DNA from: CAZJRB01 sp964547995
GTDB taxonomy: Bacteria > Planctomycetota > Planctomycetia > Pirellulales > Thermoguttaceae
Direction: 5' to 3'
Length of the DNA stretch: 64,000 nucleotides
NCBI GenBank assembly: GCA_964547995.1
Contig: CAZJRB010000009.1
Coordinates: forward strand, 1-64,000
The number at the start of each line of letters is the position of its first letter. The stretch's first letter is position 1. The translations under genes and the position numbers were made by a program. The notes beneath the pieces are model-generated. The model saw only the letters and a list, made by a program, of their open reading frames with translations. It was not told the DNA's origin and searched no databases. Shown one piece after another: positions 42,456-51,806 of the stretch.

Positions 42456-43502
42456 CTACAACAAAACGTCGCGCAACCCGTTGACGCGAGTGAGAATCGG
42501 TTGCACCCGCGCACGGAAGGGAGCTTGTCGCGCCGGTTCAACCAGGGGAACATCGGCCAGGCGCAGCCGGAAGAAGCGGGCAACCCGGCGGTGGTAGGTG
42601 TCGCGAGCGACACTGATCGAGCCGTTGTGCTTCGCTTTCGGAATGGCCCAAAGCCGCACGGAATTCGACATGCTGTTGCGCAGCGCCCGGACCACCGAGA
42701 CCGGGATATGACTATCATGCTGTCCGTGGATCATCATTACCGGTTGCCGGATCCGGCGGGCCGCCTGATCGACGTTGACGAACCGGCAGTTGCGACGCTG
42801 CTGCACCACGAAACGGGCCAAGGCGCTCGTAGACCGCAGCGCGAAGTCGGGAAGCCAGGAAAGTATAATGGGATGCGCGAGATAGATTTTCATGAAGCGG
42901 CGCATATAGTAAATTTGCATCCGCTCGGTGGGAACGGTGCCGTCGATCACCAGCGATCGTACGCGGTGATCATCCGCCGCCACACAAAGCGCAACAGTAC
43001 CGCCCTTGCTCACTCCGAAAAGCCCGACGCCGCGGGGATCCGCGTCGCTGCGCGAACTCAGGTAATTGATCGCCGCGCGAGCGTCGGCCGTATCGTAGGT
43101 GGTTACCCAAGGCATCGGCTCGTAGTCGGCGATACAATCACTGCTCCCGTGGCAGCGGAAATCGAACGTGAAAATATCGAATCCTCGCTGGCGAAGATCT
43201 TCCGTATAGGGAATCGCCGACCAGCGCTCCGCGTTCAGCTCATGGAAGAAGGCGATAACCCCTTGGCGTTGAGCAGCCGAAGTCGGCAGGTAGGTTCCTT
43301 TCAGCCGCTTGCCGTCTTCGGTGAAAAACTCGACCGTTTGCCCTTTGTCGAGTGGCTCATGCCATCTTGCCGGCAGCCAAAGCGTTTCGCCGAATACGCG
43401 AGCTGCTATCGGGACATACAACACCCAAGCCACGATATGCCCAACTAGAATAAAAAGAACCAATCCAGCGAGGAACCAGCCAATGTATAGAACGACCGTC
43501 AT
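42456..43502 (-). CDS. Membrane-anchored alpha/beta hydrolase
   Basis: 348 residues from the ATG at 43502 (TTG at 43520 less likely). An N-terminal membrane helix (~4-30, VVLYIGWFLAGLVLFILVGH) precedes an alpha/beta hydrolase with FDFRCHGSSD, nucleophile elbow FGVSKGG (GxSxG), and a late IHGQHDSHIP with a plausible acid and PKAKHNG His. It is a serine hydrolase/esterase or thioesterase. Convergent with the condensation-like gene, so the three enzymes (ligase, acyltransferase, hydrolase) lie together. Function together is inferred. Confidence 0.8.
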   Translation of the reverse strand: MTVVLYIGWFLAGLVLFILVGHIVAWVLYVPIAARVFGETLWLPARWHEPLDKGQTVEFFTEDGKRLKGTYLPTSAAQRQGVIAFFHELNAERWSAIPYTEDLRQRGFDIFTFDFRCHGSSDCIADYEPMPWVTTYDTADARAAINYLSSRSDADPRGVGLFGVSKGGTVALCVAADDHRVRSLVIDGTVPTERMQIYYMRRFMKIYLAHPIILSWLPDFALRSTSALARFVVQQRRNCRFVNVDQAARRIRQPVMMIHGQHDSHIPVSVVRALRNSMSNSVRLWAIPKAKHNGSISVARDTYHRRVARFFRLRLADVPLVEPARQAPFRARVQPILTRVNGLRDVLL

Positions 43503-44458
43503 AACGGAATCATCAAACAAGGGGGAAAGAGTCTGGTGTAGAGTGGCAAACTCCGTTGTGCCAGTTTGTGTCAGCCAAAGGGGATGCCGCGGTGGGAAAT
43601 CGCTTTTTGGGGCAGTCGGACTGACGTTACTCCATTAACTCTATCAAATGTCGACAGGACGTGCAACCTCCCCAAGCGAGTAATGCTTTACCCCTTGCTA
43701 TCGCGCCCGCTGGTTTGGGCTGGCTCAGGCGGAGTGGCTATACGGAACGACGAACCCAACAACCCGGCAGTTGCCGCAATGTGGGCCAGGCGTTTAGTGC
43801 CCCCAATGGGGGGAGGGGGGGGCGAAAGCCGTTTTCTGCCATTTTTGGTCTGAAAAATTGGCTCTTCGACGGAAAAACATGATAGAATATCGGCTATATG
43901 TGAGCATACCCGGCGCGGTGAAAAACCGAGACTTTGCTAGAGGGCCTATCTGAAGCTGAGGCGACGTTATAGAAGCAAGCAGACTCAAGCGAGAGTCCAT
44001 TCACCAAAGTTTCGTGTTCACCCTGGCCTGCCAAAATCCTTCCAACTTCATCCGCTAACCGGTGACAGGACAAACACACGTTTTTTGTCAACTTGGTTTT
44101 CGGCACCCCTAAGAAGAGTGGTCTCAGTAATTTTAGAGGGGGAAGCGTAGAATGGGTGGACGAATCCACCAAGCACGCCCTCAAAGCCAAAACTCGACCG
44201 CGAAACCAAGAGCGGCCGATTCCCAACCGGCTCCGAGTCCAGGCCACGGCCTCGACCGACTCCTCCCACGGCCCCGAGGCCCTCCTCAAGCCGGAATTCC
44301 CCTCCGACTCTTGCTCGGGGCGTGGAAAACGATTTTTCGGCCCCGTCATGTACGAACAAGAACTGGCTTAGCCATGCAAACTCAACGATTCTCCCCCCCA
44401 AGGAAAAAGTCCGTAAACGAAGTTTCCTTCAGTAACCTCCAGCAAAAAGGATAGAACC
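43503..44458. other. 956-base stretch without a convincing gene
   Basis: Short overlapping open frames exist on both strands between 43900 and 44370, but none has a start with a ribosome binding site or recognisable domain. Noted: a G-rich run (GGGGGGAGGGGGGGCG near 43808) and an AT-rich patch around 43876-43900 with TAGAAT, which could be a promoter. The stretch 44110-44380 is low in stop codons in two frames. Confidence 0.4.
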
Positions 44459-45223
44459 ATGACTAATCACATGACCTTCACGCGATTCACCAGAATGTTG
44501 ATCTGGACGGCACTGATCGTGCCGGTGACCGGTTCCGCGGGCTTCGCGGAAGACTACCTCGGTATGACACACTACTACAAATCGCGGGCCGAAGTGATCA
44601 ACGCGGGCGTGGGACACAAAACGGCCCATGGCGCCATACTCACGGCCCAGGCAGGACACATAAGGGCCCAGGGCGAATATCTCAAGAGCCGCGCCGATGC
44701 TTTTGTCGCAATACAGAACGGCCGCAAAGTTCAGCAGGAAATCCACGGCATGAAACTCGACAATACCCTGAAACACGCCGACGTGTTCTACAAGAAGAGG
44801 AAGCTCCACGCCGAATACTGCGCAACTCAGCCGCAACGAACCCGAAGCCCGGGCGAGGCGAAGTCGGCCGAACGGAAAATCATCCAGGCGCGCCTCACGT
44901 CGCATCAGCTTGACTGCGACGGCAATATCTCCTGGCCGTACGCTCTCATGGATAAACGATTCGCCGAAAATCGCGAGAGGTTGGAGTCGTTCTTCGCTGC
45001 GCAAAGCCGCGGGGTTGATTTGCGGGAGTACCGTGAAGTCAAGATCGTCACCGACGAGATGAAGGAAACGCTCAAGTCGATCATTCGGGATATTCCGCCT
45101 ACCGAGTACCTGGCCGCCACGAAAATGCTCGACGGTCTCGCCACCGAAGCTCGCTACGCCCCTCAGAAAAGGGGCGACCGAATTGCTGGAAAGCAAGCGC
45201 CGCCGCCGAACAGCCCGGGATAG
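44459..45223 (+). CDS. Secreted helical protein of unknown function
   Basis: 254 residues; AAGGA lies eight bases before the ATG. Signal peptide ends near SAGFAED. The mature protein is mostly charged helix (for example YLKSRADAFVAIQNGRKVQQ and NTLKHADVFYKKRKLH) with no recognisable domain. An Ala-rich AGVGHKTAHGAILTAQAGHI segment looks like two degenerate repeats. No obvious neighbour link; metK follows after 407 bases. Confidence 0.65.
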   Translation: MTNHMTFTRFTRMLIWTALIVPVTGSAGFAEDYLGMTHYYKSRAEVINAGVGHKTAHGAILTAQAGHIRAQGEYLKSRADAFVAIQNGRKVQQEIHGMKLDNTLKHADVFYKKRKLHAEYCATQPQRTRSPGEAKSAERKIIQARLTSHQLDCDGNISWPYALMDKRFAENRERLESFFAAQSRGVDLREYREVKIVTDEMKETLKSIIRDIPPTEYLAATKMLDGLATEARYAPQKRGDRIAGKQAPPPNSPG

Positions 45224-45554
45224 TAGACGGCTGTCTCCTGCGGAATCCGTGAAACCTTTGAGAGGAGTTGACAACGTTACAGCAGTCGCCTGCGGATTTT
45301 TTCCTGCGTCACTCTAACCCGAACGCCATTTTGTGCTGAATCGGCCGGAAAGGGGAGATAGAGGTAATCCCTAAAAGTTGGTGTTCTTGTGCTCATTTAT
45401 TATCCGAATAATTAACCCATGTTTTCGACAACAACTTCGATGCTATTTCGCCATCATCTCCCGGCTGCCCGACGCCGGGCCTTCGACGCAACAACTTGGG
45501 GCGTCGATCACACCCCCCAAGCGACCGGTTGATTCCGCCCCCCAACAACCTCGC

Positions 45555-45584
45555 TTGTCAGTTTGGCCCCGGCATGTCTATAAT
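45555..45584 (+). promoter_or_regulatory. Sigma-70-type promoter of metK
   Basis: TTGTCA (45555-45560) and a perfect TATAAT (45579-45584) with an 18-base spacer. The start of transcription would be near 45591, leaving a leader of about 40 bases before the GTG of metK, too short for a SAM riboswitch. The rest of 45224-45554 shows no gene. Confidence 0.7.
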
Positions 45585-45630
45585 TACCCCGTTGAAATCA
45601 CCAAATGTCACGTGCAGGAGGAGGATTCCC

Positions 45631-46800
45631 GTGACAAACGGCAAGTACCTGTTTACGAGCGAGGCCGTCAGCGGAGGGCACCCCGACAAACTGGCCGACC
45701 AGATCTCCGACGGCATTCTGGACGCGCTCTTTGCTCAAGACCCTTTCAGCCGGGTTGCCTGTGAAACGATGGTGACAACCGGCGTGGCCTTCGTCGCCGG
45801 CGAAATCACGACAAAGGCGGTCATCGACTTCCCAGGGGTTGTCCGCCATGTAATCCGCGAGGCCGGCTATTTGGACGACGCTATGGGTATCTCGGCCGAT
45901 ACCTGCGCCGTCATGCTCTCGATCGACCGCCAGAGCCCCGACATCGCCATGGGGGTAAACGAAAACAAGGAGGAAGGCAAGGAGATTGGGGCGGGCGACC
46001 AGGGCCTGATGTTCGGCTACGCCTGTAACGAGACCCCCGAGTTGATGCCGTTGCCGATCACCCTGGCCCACCGGATTCTCCGGCGATTGACCGAAGCCCG
46101 CGAGAAGGCCGAAGTCGGCTGGCTCCGTCCCGACAGCAAGAGCCAGGTCACCATCGAGTACGATGGTCCGCGGCCTGTGAGGATCGACACCATCGTTGTT
46201 TCGACCCAGCACGGCCCCGACGTCGGCCAGCAGGAAATCCGCGATTTTGTCATTGAACGCGTCATCAAGCCGGTATTGCCGCAGGAGTTGGTCAACGGGG
46301 AGATTACCTATCACATCAATCCGACGGGCCGGTTCGAGGTCGGCGGTCCGCACGGGGACTGCGGCCTGACCGGGCGGAAAATCATCGTCGATACCTACGG
46401 CGGCTGGGCACGCCACGGCGGCGGGGCCTTCAGCGGAAAAGACTGCACCAAGGTCGATCGAAGCGCCGCCTACATGGCCCGATACATCGCCAAGAATATC
46501 GTGGCCGCCGGATTGGCCCACCGGTGCGAGGTGCAACTCGCCTATGCCATCGGCGTCTCCGAGCCGGTCAGCGTGACCATCGATACCGAAGGGACCGGCA
46601 AGATCGACGACGAGAAATTATGCACGTTAGTCCGTCAGGTGTTCCCGCTGACCCCCACCGGTATCATCGACCACCTCGACCTCCGACGGCCCATCTATCG
46701 CAAGACGGCCGTCGGCGGGCACTTCGGCCGCAGCGAACCGGAGTTCACTTGGGAAAAAACCGACAAGGCCGAAGAGCTGGCCGACGCGGCCAATCAGTAA
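45631..46800 (+). CDS. metK: S-adenosylmethionine synthetase
   Basis: 389 residues from the GTG at 45631, chosen because AGGAGGA lies six bases upstream and the family N-terminus (KYLFTSEAVSGGHPDKLADQ) starts there. Conserved signatures are GAGDQGLMFGYA, the GGGAFSGKD loop and DLRRPIYRKTAVGGHFGR. Makes SAM from methionine and ATP in the cytoplasm as a tetramer. Ends four bases before the next ORF. Confidence 0.95.
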   Translation: MTNGKYLFTSEAVSGGHPDKLADQISDGILDALFAQDPFSRVACETMVTTGVAFVAGEITTKAVIDFPGVVRHVIREAGYLDDAMGISADTCAVMLSIDRQSPDIAMGVNENKEEGKEIGAGDQGLMFGYACNETPELMPLPITLAHRILRRLTEAREKAEVGWLRPDSKSQVTIEYDGPRPVRIDTIVVSTQHGPDVGQQEIRDFVIERVIKPVLPQELVNGEITYHINPTGRFEVGGPHGDCGLTGRKIIVDTYGGWARHGGGAFSGKDCTKVDRSAAYMARYIAKNIVAAGLAHRCEVQLAYAIGVSEPVSVTIDTEGTGKIDDEKLCTLVRQVFPLTPTGIIDHLDLRRPIYRKTAVGGHFGRSEPEFTWEKTDKAEELADAANQ

Positions 46801-46803
46801 ACC

Positions 46804-47679
46804 ATGACTGCCGAACCCTCCGTCCAACCAAGCCGCGTGCCGGGACAACTGCTTCAACAACCCGCCGGTAATGTGGCTCGCTGGTCCGTGGGGATGCTGC
46901 ACGGGTTCCTTTGGTGTGCCGCGTTGTTGGTTGCCTGGCGGCGGTTGGCCGGGGCGCTCTCCCGGCCGCTGGAGCCCGGGGCAATGTTCCTTGTCGGTAT
47001 CCTGGTTGCCGTGGCGGCCGTTGCCATTCGACTGTTGGGACACTACTTCCCGTTGTACGAGGAAGCATCGCACGAGAAACCATCGCGGATCGTCTCGCTG
47101 ATGTCTCTATCGCCGACGGCGGCGGTGTTGGCCCTGGGGTCGGCGTTGAGCTTGCCCGAAACGGCCCCGGCGGGATTGATCGCGTTCTGGTCGCTCGTGG
47201 CGGCGGAAGAGCTTTGGGCATGGCGGCCACTCGTTTGGCGGGTCCGTGGTCGTGCCGGCTCGTCACGGCCGGCCCGCGTCGATTCGCCCGATGTCGCTTC
47301 CCCGCACCCCTCCCCCGCGAAGCCCTCGACCTCGGCGCCTTCGATCACGTTGTTGCCTTCCTTGCCTCCCGACACAGTCCCGGGCGCCGACGTGCTGCAA
47401 CAGTTGACCCGTTCTCAGGCAGCCGACGGCAGCGAGCGGGTTTCCGGCTGGCTTCGGGTGCCGCTCTGCGCAGGTCAGCGAACGGCAAGCATTCACCTGG
47501 CGTTTTGCCCGCCGTTTCCAAAAACCCCGGTGCTGGACGTGGAACGGCTCGATGGTCCCGAGGCCCGGATCAAGACGGCTCAAGTGCTGCCTCACGGGGT
47601 CCGGCTCGATCTGAAGCTCCGCCACGCGGCGGAGGAGCCGCTCGACGTGCTGTTGCAGTTTTCGGCGCGGTCCCCCTGA
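46804..47679 (+). CDS. Membrane protein of unknown function downstream of metK
   Basis: 291 residues, starting three bases after the metK stop, so probably co-transcribed. Four hydrophobic helices in the first ~145 residues (FLWCAALLVAWRRL, AMFLVGILVAVAAVAIRLLG, PTAAVLALGSAL, AGLIAFWSLVAAEELW), then a Pro/Ser-rich linker and a beta-rich C-terminal domain (ASIHLAFCPPFPKTPVLDVE, LDVLLQFSARSP). Not recognised; similar proteins may be conserved in planctomycetes. Confidence 0.6.
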   Translation: MTAEPSVQPSRVPGQLLQQPAGNVARWSVGMLHGFLWCAALLVAWRRLAGALSRPLEPGAMFLVGILVAVAAVAIRLLGHYFPLYEEASHEKPSRIVSLMSLSPTAAVLALGSALSLPETAPAGLIAFWSLVAAEELWAWRPLVWRVRGRAGSSRPARVDSPDVASPHPSPAKPSTSAPSITLLPSLPPDTVPGADVLQQLTRSQAADGSERVSGWLRVPLCAGQRTASIHLAFCPPFPKTPVLDVERLDGPEARIKTAQVLPHGVRLDLKLRHAAEEPLDVLLQFSARSP

Positions 47680-47824
47680 GTTCGGCAGAATCGATGACTT
47701 GACAAAGCAAATCCGTCAAACCGACGATTGCGGGGCCCGCCCCCCGCCTGGGGGAAGAAACCCTTGACTTTGGGCCTGTGGCACGCATAATGTTGCTTCG
47801 GAAGATACCGGAGGTTACGGGAAG

Positions 47825-49399
47825 ATGCGAACCGAGGCAGACGAGAACCGGGAGGTGCTGAATCTGACCGAAGCGGCTCGGTTCATTCGAGTCAGCGAGA
47901 AAACCCTTCGGGAAATGGCGCGTAGGGAGCGGGTGCCGTGCCGGAAGGTCGGCCGTGAATGGCGATTCCTCCGTCGAGGCCTTCAGCAGTGGCTCGCCGG
48001 CCCGGCGGCCAACCCTGTCGTGGCCGACTCTCCGGAAACGTACCGACAGACAACGCTCTTTCCGGGCGCGGCCAGCGGCGAGGACGAAGAAAGGCGTCCC
48101 AGCTTCGGGGACACGGCCTTCACGAAAAACCGGCGTGAACCACTCCACCGCTGGGTCCCGTGGATTGCCGGTTTCTCGGCAAGCTTCGTCAACGAAGTCT
48201 TTGATGCAGCAATTTCCGGGGAACCAGGGGAAGCTACGGTTCTCGACCCGTTTGCCGGGGTGGGCACGACGCTTGTGGAAGGTTTGAAGCGAGGGCATAA
48301 CGTCGTGGGGTTCGAGATCAACCCATACGCAGCCCTTGCGTGTGATGTGAAATTGTCCTATGCACGCCGCCGGCTGAAGCCGCTCACTGAGGGAATCAAC
48401 AAGGTGCAGGAACTGCGGCAGAGACGATGGGCAAGAAACGCGAGGCCGAGATCAACGCCGCCAGGTAACTTCAGGAGTAGGACGGCTTTTTTCAGTCCGG
48501 CGGTTGAGCGTGAAGTGCTTCTACTCCAGGACTTCATCGCCGAACAAACCGATGCCTTTGTCAAGAAGGTCCTGAAGATCGCTTTTGGATCTGTCATGGT
48601 CGGCTTCTCGAACTATTCCTATGAGCCCAGTCTCAGCACCCGTTCCGCTGCGGGAAAGGACGAAATCGAATACGCAGACGTACTGAAGACCTTCTGCGAG
48701 AAGCTGTGGGAAATAGAGGCCGACATTCGCTTGCTTCAGCGGCAGATCAAACGCTATGCGCACAAGCCCAAGACCAAGGTGTACCAGCGTTCTTACTTCG
48801 ACAGCACCGGCGTGCTATCCCCTGGCAGCGTTGACGTCCTCGTGACGTCCCCTCCCTATCTGAACAACTACCACTATGTGCGAAACACGAGACCGCAACT
48901 CTACTGGCTCGGGTTGGTCGACGGAAAGGAGGATCTGAAGAAGCTGGAGGAGAGAAGTTTTGGCCGATTCTGGCAGACGGTACGGGGTGCTCCTCCGATC
49001 GAGTTGTCGTTTGAGCTTCCGGAACTTCAGGAGGTCCTCCACCGCATCCGGGAGCGCAACCCGGAGAAGGGCGTCTACGGCGGCGGCGGATGGGCAAACT
49101 ACGCCGCTACTTACTTCAATGACTGCAATAAGTTCTTTGACGTCACTCGGCACGTGATGAAGCCGGGGGGTTGGGTAGTCGTCGTTATCGGCAACAACAT
49201 TGTGCAAGGGGTCCATGTCGAAACGGATCGACTCTTCGCGGAAATCGGTGAGCTACACGGCTTCAAGGTTGAGCGCATGCACCGGGTGCGAAAGAAACGA
49301 ACCGGCTCCAGCATTGTCAACTCATCGGTGCGGGCCGGGGTTACCAGGAAACGGACAGAGCTATATGAGACGGCCCTCGAATTCAGGGTCCCCGAATGA
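47825..49399 (+). CDS. Helix-turn-helix DNA methyltransferase (orphan)
   Basis: 524 residues; GAGG upstream. Residues ~13-58 are an excisionase/MerR-like HTH (LTEAARFIRVSEKTLREMAR, VGREWRFLRRGLQQWL). Then a methyltransferase with motif I VLDPFAGVGTTLVEGLKRGH (~138-160) and the catalytic TSPPYLNNY (~341), an N6-adenine or N4-cytosine signature. Motif I precedes motif IV, with ~190 residues between them. No restriction enzyme gene is adjacent, so it may act as an orphan regulator or protector. The HTH probably binds DNA or a target site. Confidence 0.85.
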   Translation: MRTEADENREVLNLTEAARFIRVSEKTLREMARRERVPCRKVGREWRFLRRGLQQWLAGPAANPVVADSPETYRQTTLFPGAASGEDEERRPSFGDTAFTKNRREPLHRWVPWIAGFSASFVNEVFDAAISGEPGEATVLDPFAGVGTTLVEGLKRGHNVVGFEINPYAALACDVKLSYARRRLKPLTEGINKVQELRQRRWARNARPRSTPPGNFRSRTAFFSPAVEREVLLLQDFIAEQTDAFVKKVLKIAFGSVMVGFSNYSYEPSLSTRSAAGKDEIEYADVLKTFCEKLWEIEADIRLLQRQIKRYAHKPKTKVYQRSYFDSTGVLSPGSVDVLVTSPPYLNNYHYVRNTRPQLYWLGLVDGKEDLKKLEERSFGRFWQTVRGAPPIELSFELPELQEVLHRIRERNPEKGVYGGGGWANYAATYFNDCNKFFDVTRHVMKPGGWVVVVIGNNIVQGVHVETDRLFAEIGELHGFKVERMHRVRKKRTGSSIVNSSVRAGVTRKRTELYETALEFRVPE

Positions 49400-49405
49400 T
49401 CGGCC

Positions 49406-51472
49406 TCAGTTGACCTTGGCCACCTGGCGGAGATTGAGAAAATCGACCGTGATTGCCAGCACTTCATCCAAGTAGTAGTCACGTTCGATTTTGTTCTCGC
49501 TGGAGCCGCTGAGGTCTTCGAGCTTCTTCTCTTTCTCTTTCTCGGAATTCAACTCGGCGCGTTCCTTGAGGAACTTCTCTTCGTGCAGCGTGATTCTCTT
49601 CCTCGCTTTGTATTTCTTGTAACGGGCGATGTCCTTGAGCACGTCCTGGAAGTCCTTCGAGTCGCCGCAGCGTTTCTTTGAGCGATCGCGGAGTTGATTG
49701 AGGATATTATCGTTCACGCGGGTAAGCTTCTTGTATTCGAGCGACTTGACCTGGTTCCACGCGATCGGATAGTCCAGGTCGGCCTCGCTTACGTCCCAAT
49801 GCGAACTCGGCGAGGGCAGTTCGATGTCGGGCTTCACGCCGTGTTCTTGGGTGCTGTCGCCGCTGGGGCGATAGAACTGCTGCATGGTGATTTTCAGGGC
49901 ACCCAGGGGCGGCACGTTGGGGATGCCGAACAGCCGGTGCCTCAAGTCCTGGAGGCTTTGCACCGTTCCCTTGCCGTGGGTCGATACGTCGCCGATGATC
50001 AGCCCGCGGTGGTAATCCTGGATCGCCCCGGCAAGGATCTCGCTCGCGCTGGCGCTGAACTTGTCGATCAGTACGACCAGCGGTCCCGACCAGACGGTGC
50101 CGGGATTGAGGTCGTTGTATGGGGTGATCCGGGCGTCGCCGTCGTCGGAGGGGCGGCCCTTGACTTGCACGACGGGGCCCTCGTCGATGAACAACCCGGT
50201 CAGGTTGATTGCCTCGGTGAGCGATCCGCCGCCGTTGCCGCGCAGGTCGAGAACCAGCGCGTCGACGGCGTCCTCCTTGAACTCATCGAGAATCTTTCGG
50301 ACGTCGCGGGTGGCGCTCTTGTAGTTGAGATCGCCGCGCCGAGCGGCACTCATGTCCATGTAGAAGCTGGGGAGATCGATCACGCCGATCTTGTACGGTT
50401 TGCCGTCCGGCTTGATCCCCGTTTCGAAAACGGCCGATTGGGCCTCGGAATCTTTCAACTCGATCTTGGCGCGGGTGATATTGATGATTTTCCGCTTGCC
50501 GGCGGGGGGGACGACCTCGAGGCGGACGACGGTCCCCCGCTTACCGCGGATCATCTTGACCACGTCGGAAAGCTTCATGTCGACCGTATCCACGATCTCT
50601 CCGTCGGTGCCTTGGCCGACACCGACGATCTTGTCTTCAATCTTGAGTTCCCCCTGCTTGTCGGCAGCGCCGCCCTTGATGATCTTCTTGACGGTCGTGT
50701 ACCCGTCGACCGATTGCAGCGACGCGCCGATGCCGTCCAATTGCAGCCGCATGATGATTTCGAAGTTCTCCAGGGTGCTCGGCGACATGTAGGCGGTGTG
50801 CGGATCAAACGACGTTGTCAGCGAGGTGAGGTACATTTCCAGGAGTTCTTCGCCGTCGATTTGGTGCATCCGCTTGGCAAAGCTATGGTAACGGCGCTCC
50901 AGCTTCTCCCGGGCTTCCTTCCCCTCAATATCATCGACTTTTAGTATCAAGAGGTCGTACTTGATCCGCTTGCGCCACTTGTCGCGGGCTTCCGCGGCGG
51001 TTTTCGGATAGTTGGTCAGTTCGCGATCGCTGATTAGCTCTTCGTCGACCGCAAAATCGGGCTCCACCTTCAGGAGTTCATCGACGAGTTTCACCCGCTC
51101 GTCTATGCGCTTCAGGAACGTCTGAAAAACCTCGTACGCAAAGCTGACATCGCCTTTGCGCGCCATGTCGTCCAGATCGTTTCGACGCTTCATGAAGGCG
51201 TCGATATCAGATTGGTAGAAATATACCTTCCAGGGGTCCAGCGATTTCAGGAACGTCTTCATGCAACGTTGCGAAATTTCATCGTCCACGTCGTGCTTCG
51301 AGAGATGTTCTCGAAGCAACAACGAGACTACCGATCGCGTGATGTGCCGCTGCTCGGTATTCGGCGCAACCGGGTCGGCCCACAACGCTGGGCACAGCAA
51401 CGAAAGGGCCAACAATCCGAACAGCAAGCCGGCAGCGGACCACCGGACGGCGGGAATTATCAAACGCTTCAT
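49406..51472 (-). CDS. prc: Carboxy-terminal processing (tail-specific) protease
   Basis: 688 residues from the ATG at 51472 (GAGGA upstream; signal peptide MKRLIIPAVRWSAAGLLFGL ending ALWAD). A leading helical domain, then the PDZ domain (GIGASLQSVDGYTTVKKII to VRLEV), then the peptidase S41 core with catalytic Ser in IDKFSASASEILAGA (~474) and Lys in HGKGTVQ (~499), and a C-terminal DUF3340-like tail. It degrades or trims periplasmic proteins. Its end is 6 bases from the end of the convergent methyltransferase gene. Confidence 0.95.
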   Translation of the reverse strand: MKRLIIPAVRWSAAGLLFGLLALSLLCPALWADPVAPNTEQRHITRSVVSLLLREHLSKHDVDDEISQRCMKTFLKSLDPWKVYFYQSDIDAFMKRRNDLDDMARKGDVSFAYEVFQTFLKRIDERVKLVDELLKVEPDFAVDEELISDRELTNYPKTAAEARDKWRKRIKYDLLILKVDDIEGKEAREKLERRYHSFAKRMHQIDGEELLEMYLTSLTTSFDPHTAYMSPSTLENFEIIMRLQLDGIGASLQSVDGYTTVKKIIKGGAADKQGELKIEDKIVGVGQGTDGEIVDTVDMKLSDVVKMIRGKRGTVVRLEVVPPAGKRKIINITRAKIELKDSEAQSAVFETGIKPDGKPYKIGVIDLPSFYMDMSAARRGDLNYKSATRDVRKILDEFKEDAVDALVLDLRGNGGGSLTEAINLTGLFIDEGPVVQVKGRPSDDGDARITPYNDLNPGTVWSGPLVVLIDKFSASASEILAGAIQDYHRGLIIGDVSTHGKGTVQSLQDLRHRLFGIPNVPPLGALKITMQQFYRPSGDSTQEHGVKPDIELPSPSSHWDVSEADLDYPIAWNQVKSLEYKKLTRVNDNILNQLRDRSKKRCGDSKDFQDVLKDIARYKKYKARKRITLHEEKFLKERAELNSEKEKEKKLEDLSGSSENKIERDYYLDEVLAITVDFLNLRQVAKVN

Positions 51473-51522
51473 GCGGAAATCCTCGGAGTAGGGGAAACTA
51501 CGGGAAAATGCCAGGGACGCCA

Positions 51523-51630
51523 AGCTTTGTCAAGTCTTAATTTTGGGGTTGTCCGTGTCGTAAACCGTTGGCACTGCTGGACTAGCCAGCAGTGGCACCC
51601 CAAATCTTAATTCTGACACAGCACTAGCTT
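51523..51630. repeat. MITE-like palindromic element 2
   Basis: Left end AGCTTTGTCAAGTCTTAATT mirrors the right end AATTCTGACACAGCACTAGC. The centre GGCACTGCTGGACTAGCCAG continues into CAGTGGCACC, a perfect hairpin. Together with 31289-31419 and 60842-60983 it forms one family. It sits upstream of prc. The rest of the 51631-51806 stretch holds nothing recognisable. Confidence 0.7.
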
Positions 51631-51806
51631 AACCATGTCTTAATACTACTCGCTACCGGTCGTTGGAACAAGGCGAACTCCGGTCTTGCGGGACGGGGTG
51701 GAAACGGGTCGATCAGGGGGTGCGAAACACCGACCGGCAGTTCCGGGTTTACCTTCTTAGTAATACGAACCAGCGTACCTGCCCGGTTCGCTGTAAAACT
51801 GGGCAA

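Noticed and set aside
43894..44401. Overlapping frames of 90-150 codons on both strands in the long gap
   Set aside because: No ribosome binding site, no domain, and conflicting frames; recorded as a gene-free stretch.
45224..45630. Possible SAM riboswitch before metK
   Set aside because: The strong promoter at 45555-45584 leaves only about 40 bases of leader, too short, and no SAM-riboswitch pattern was recognised further up.
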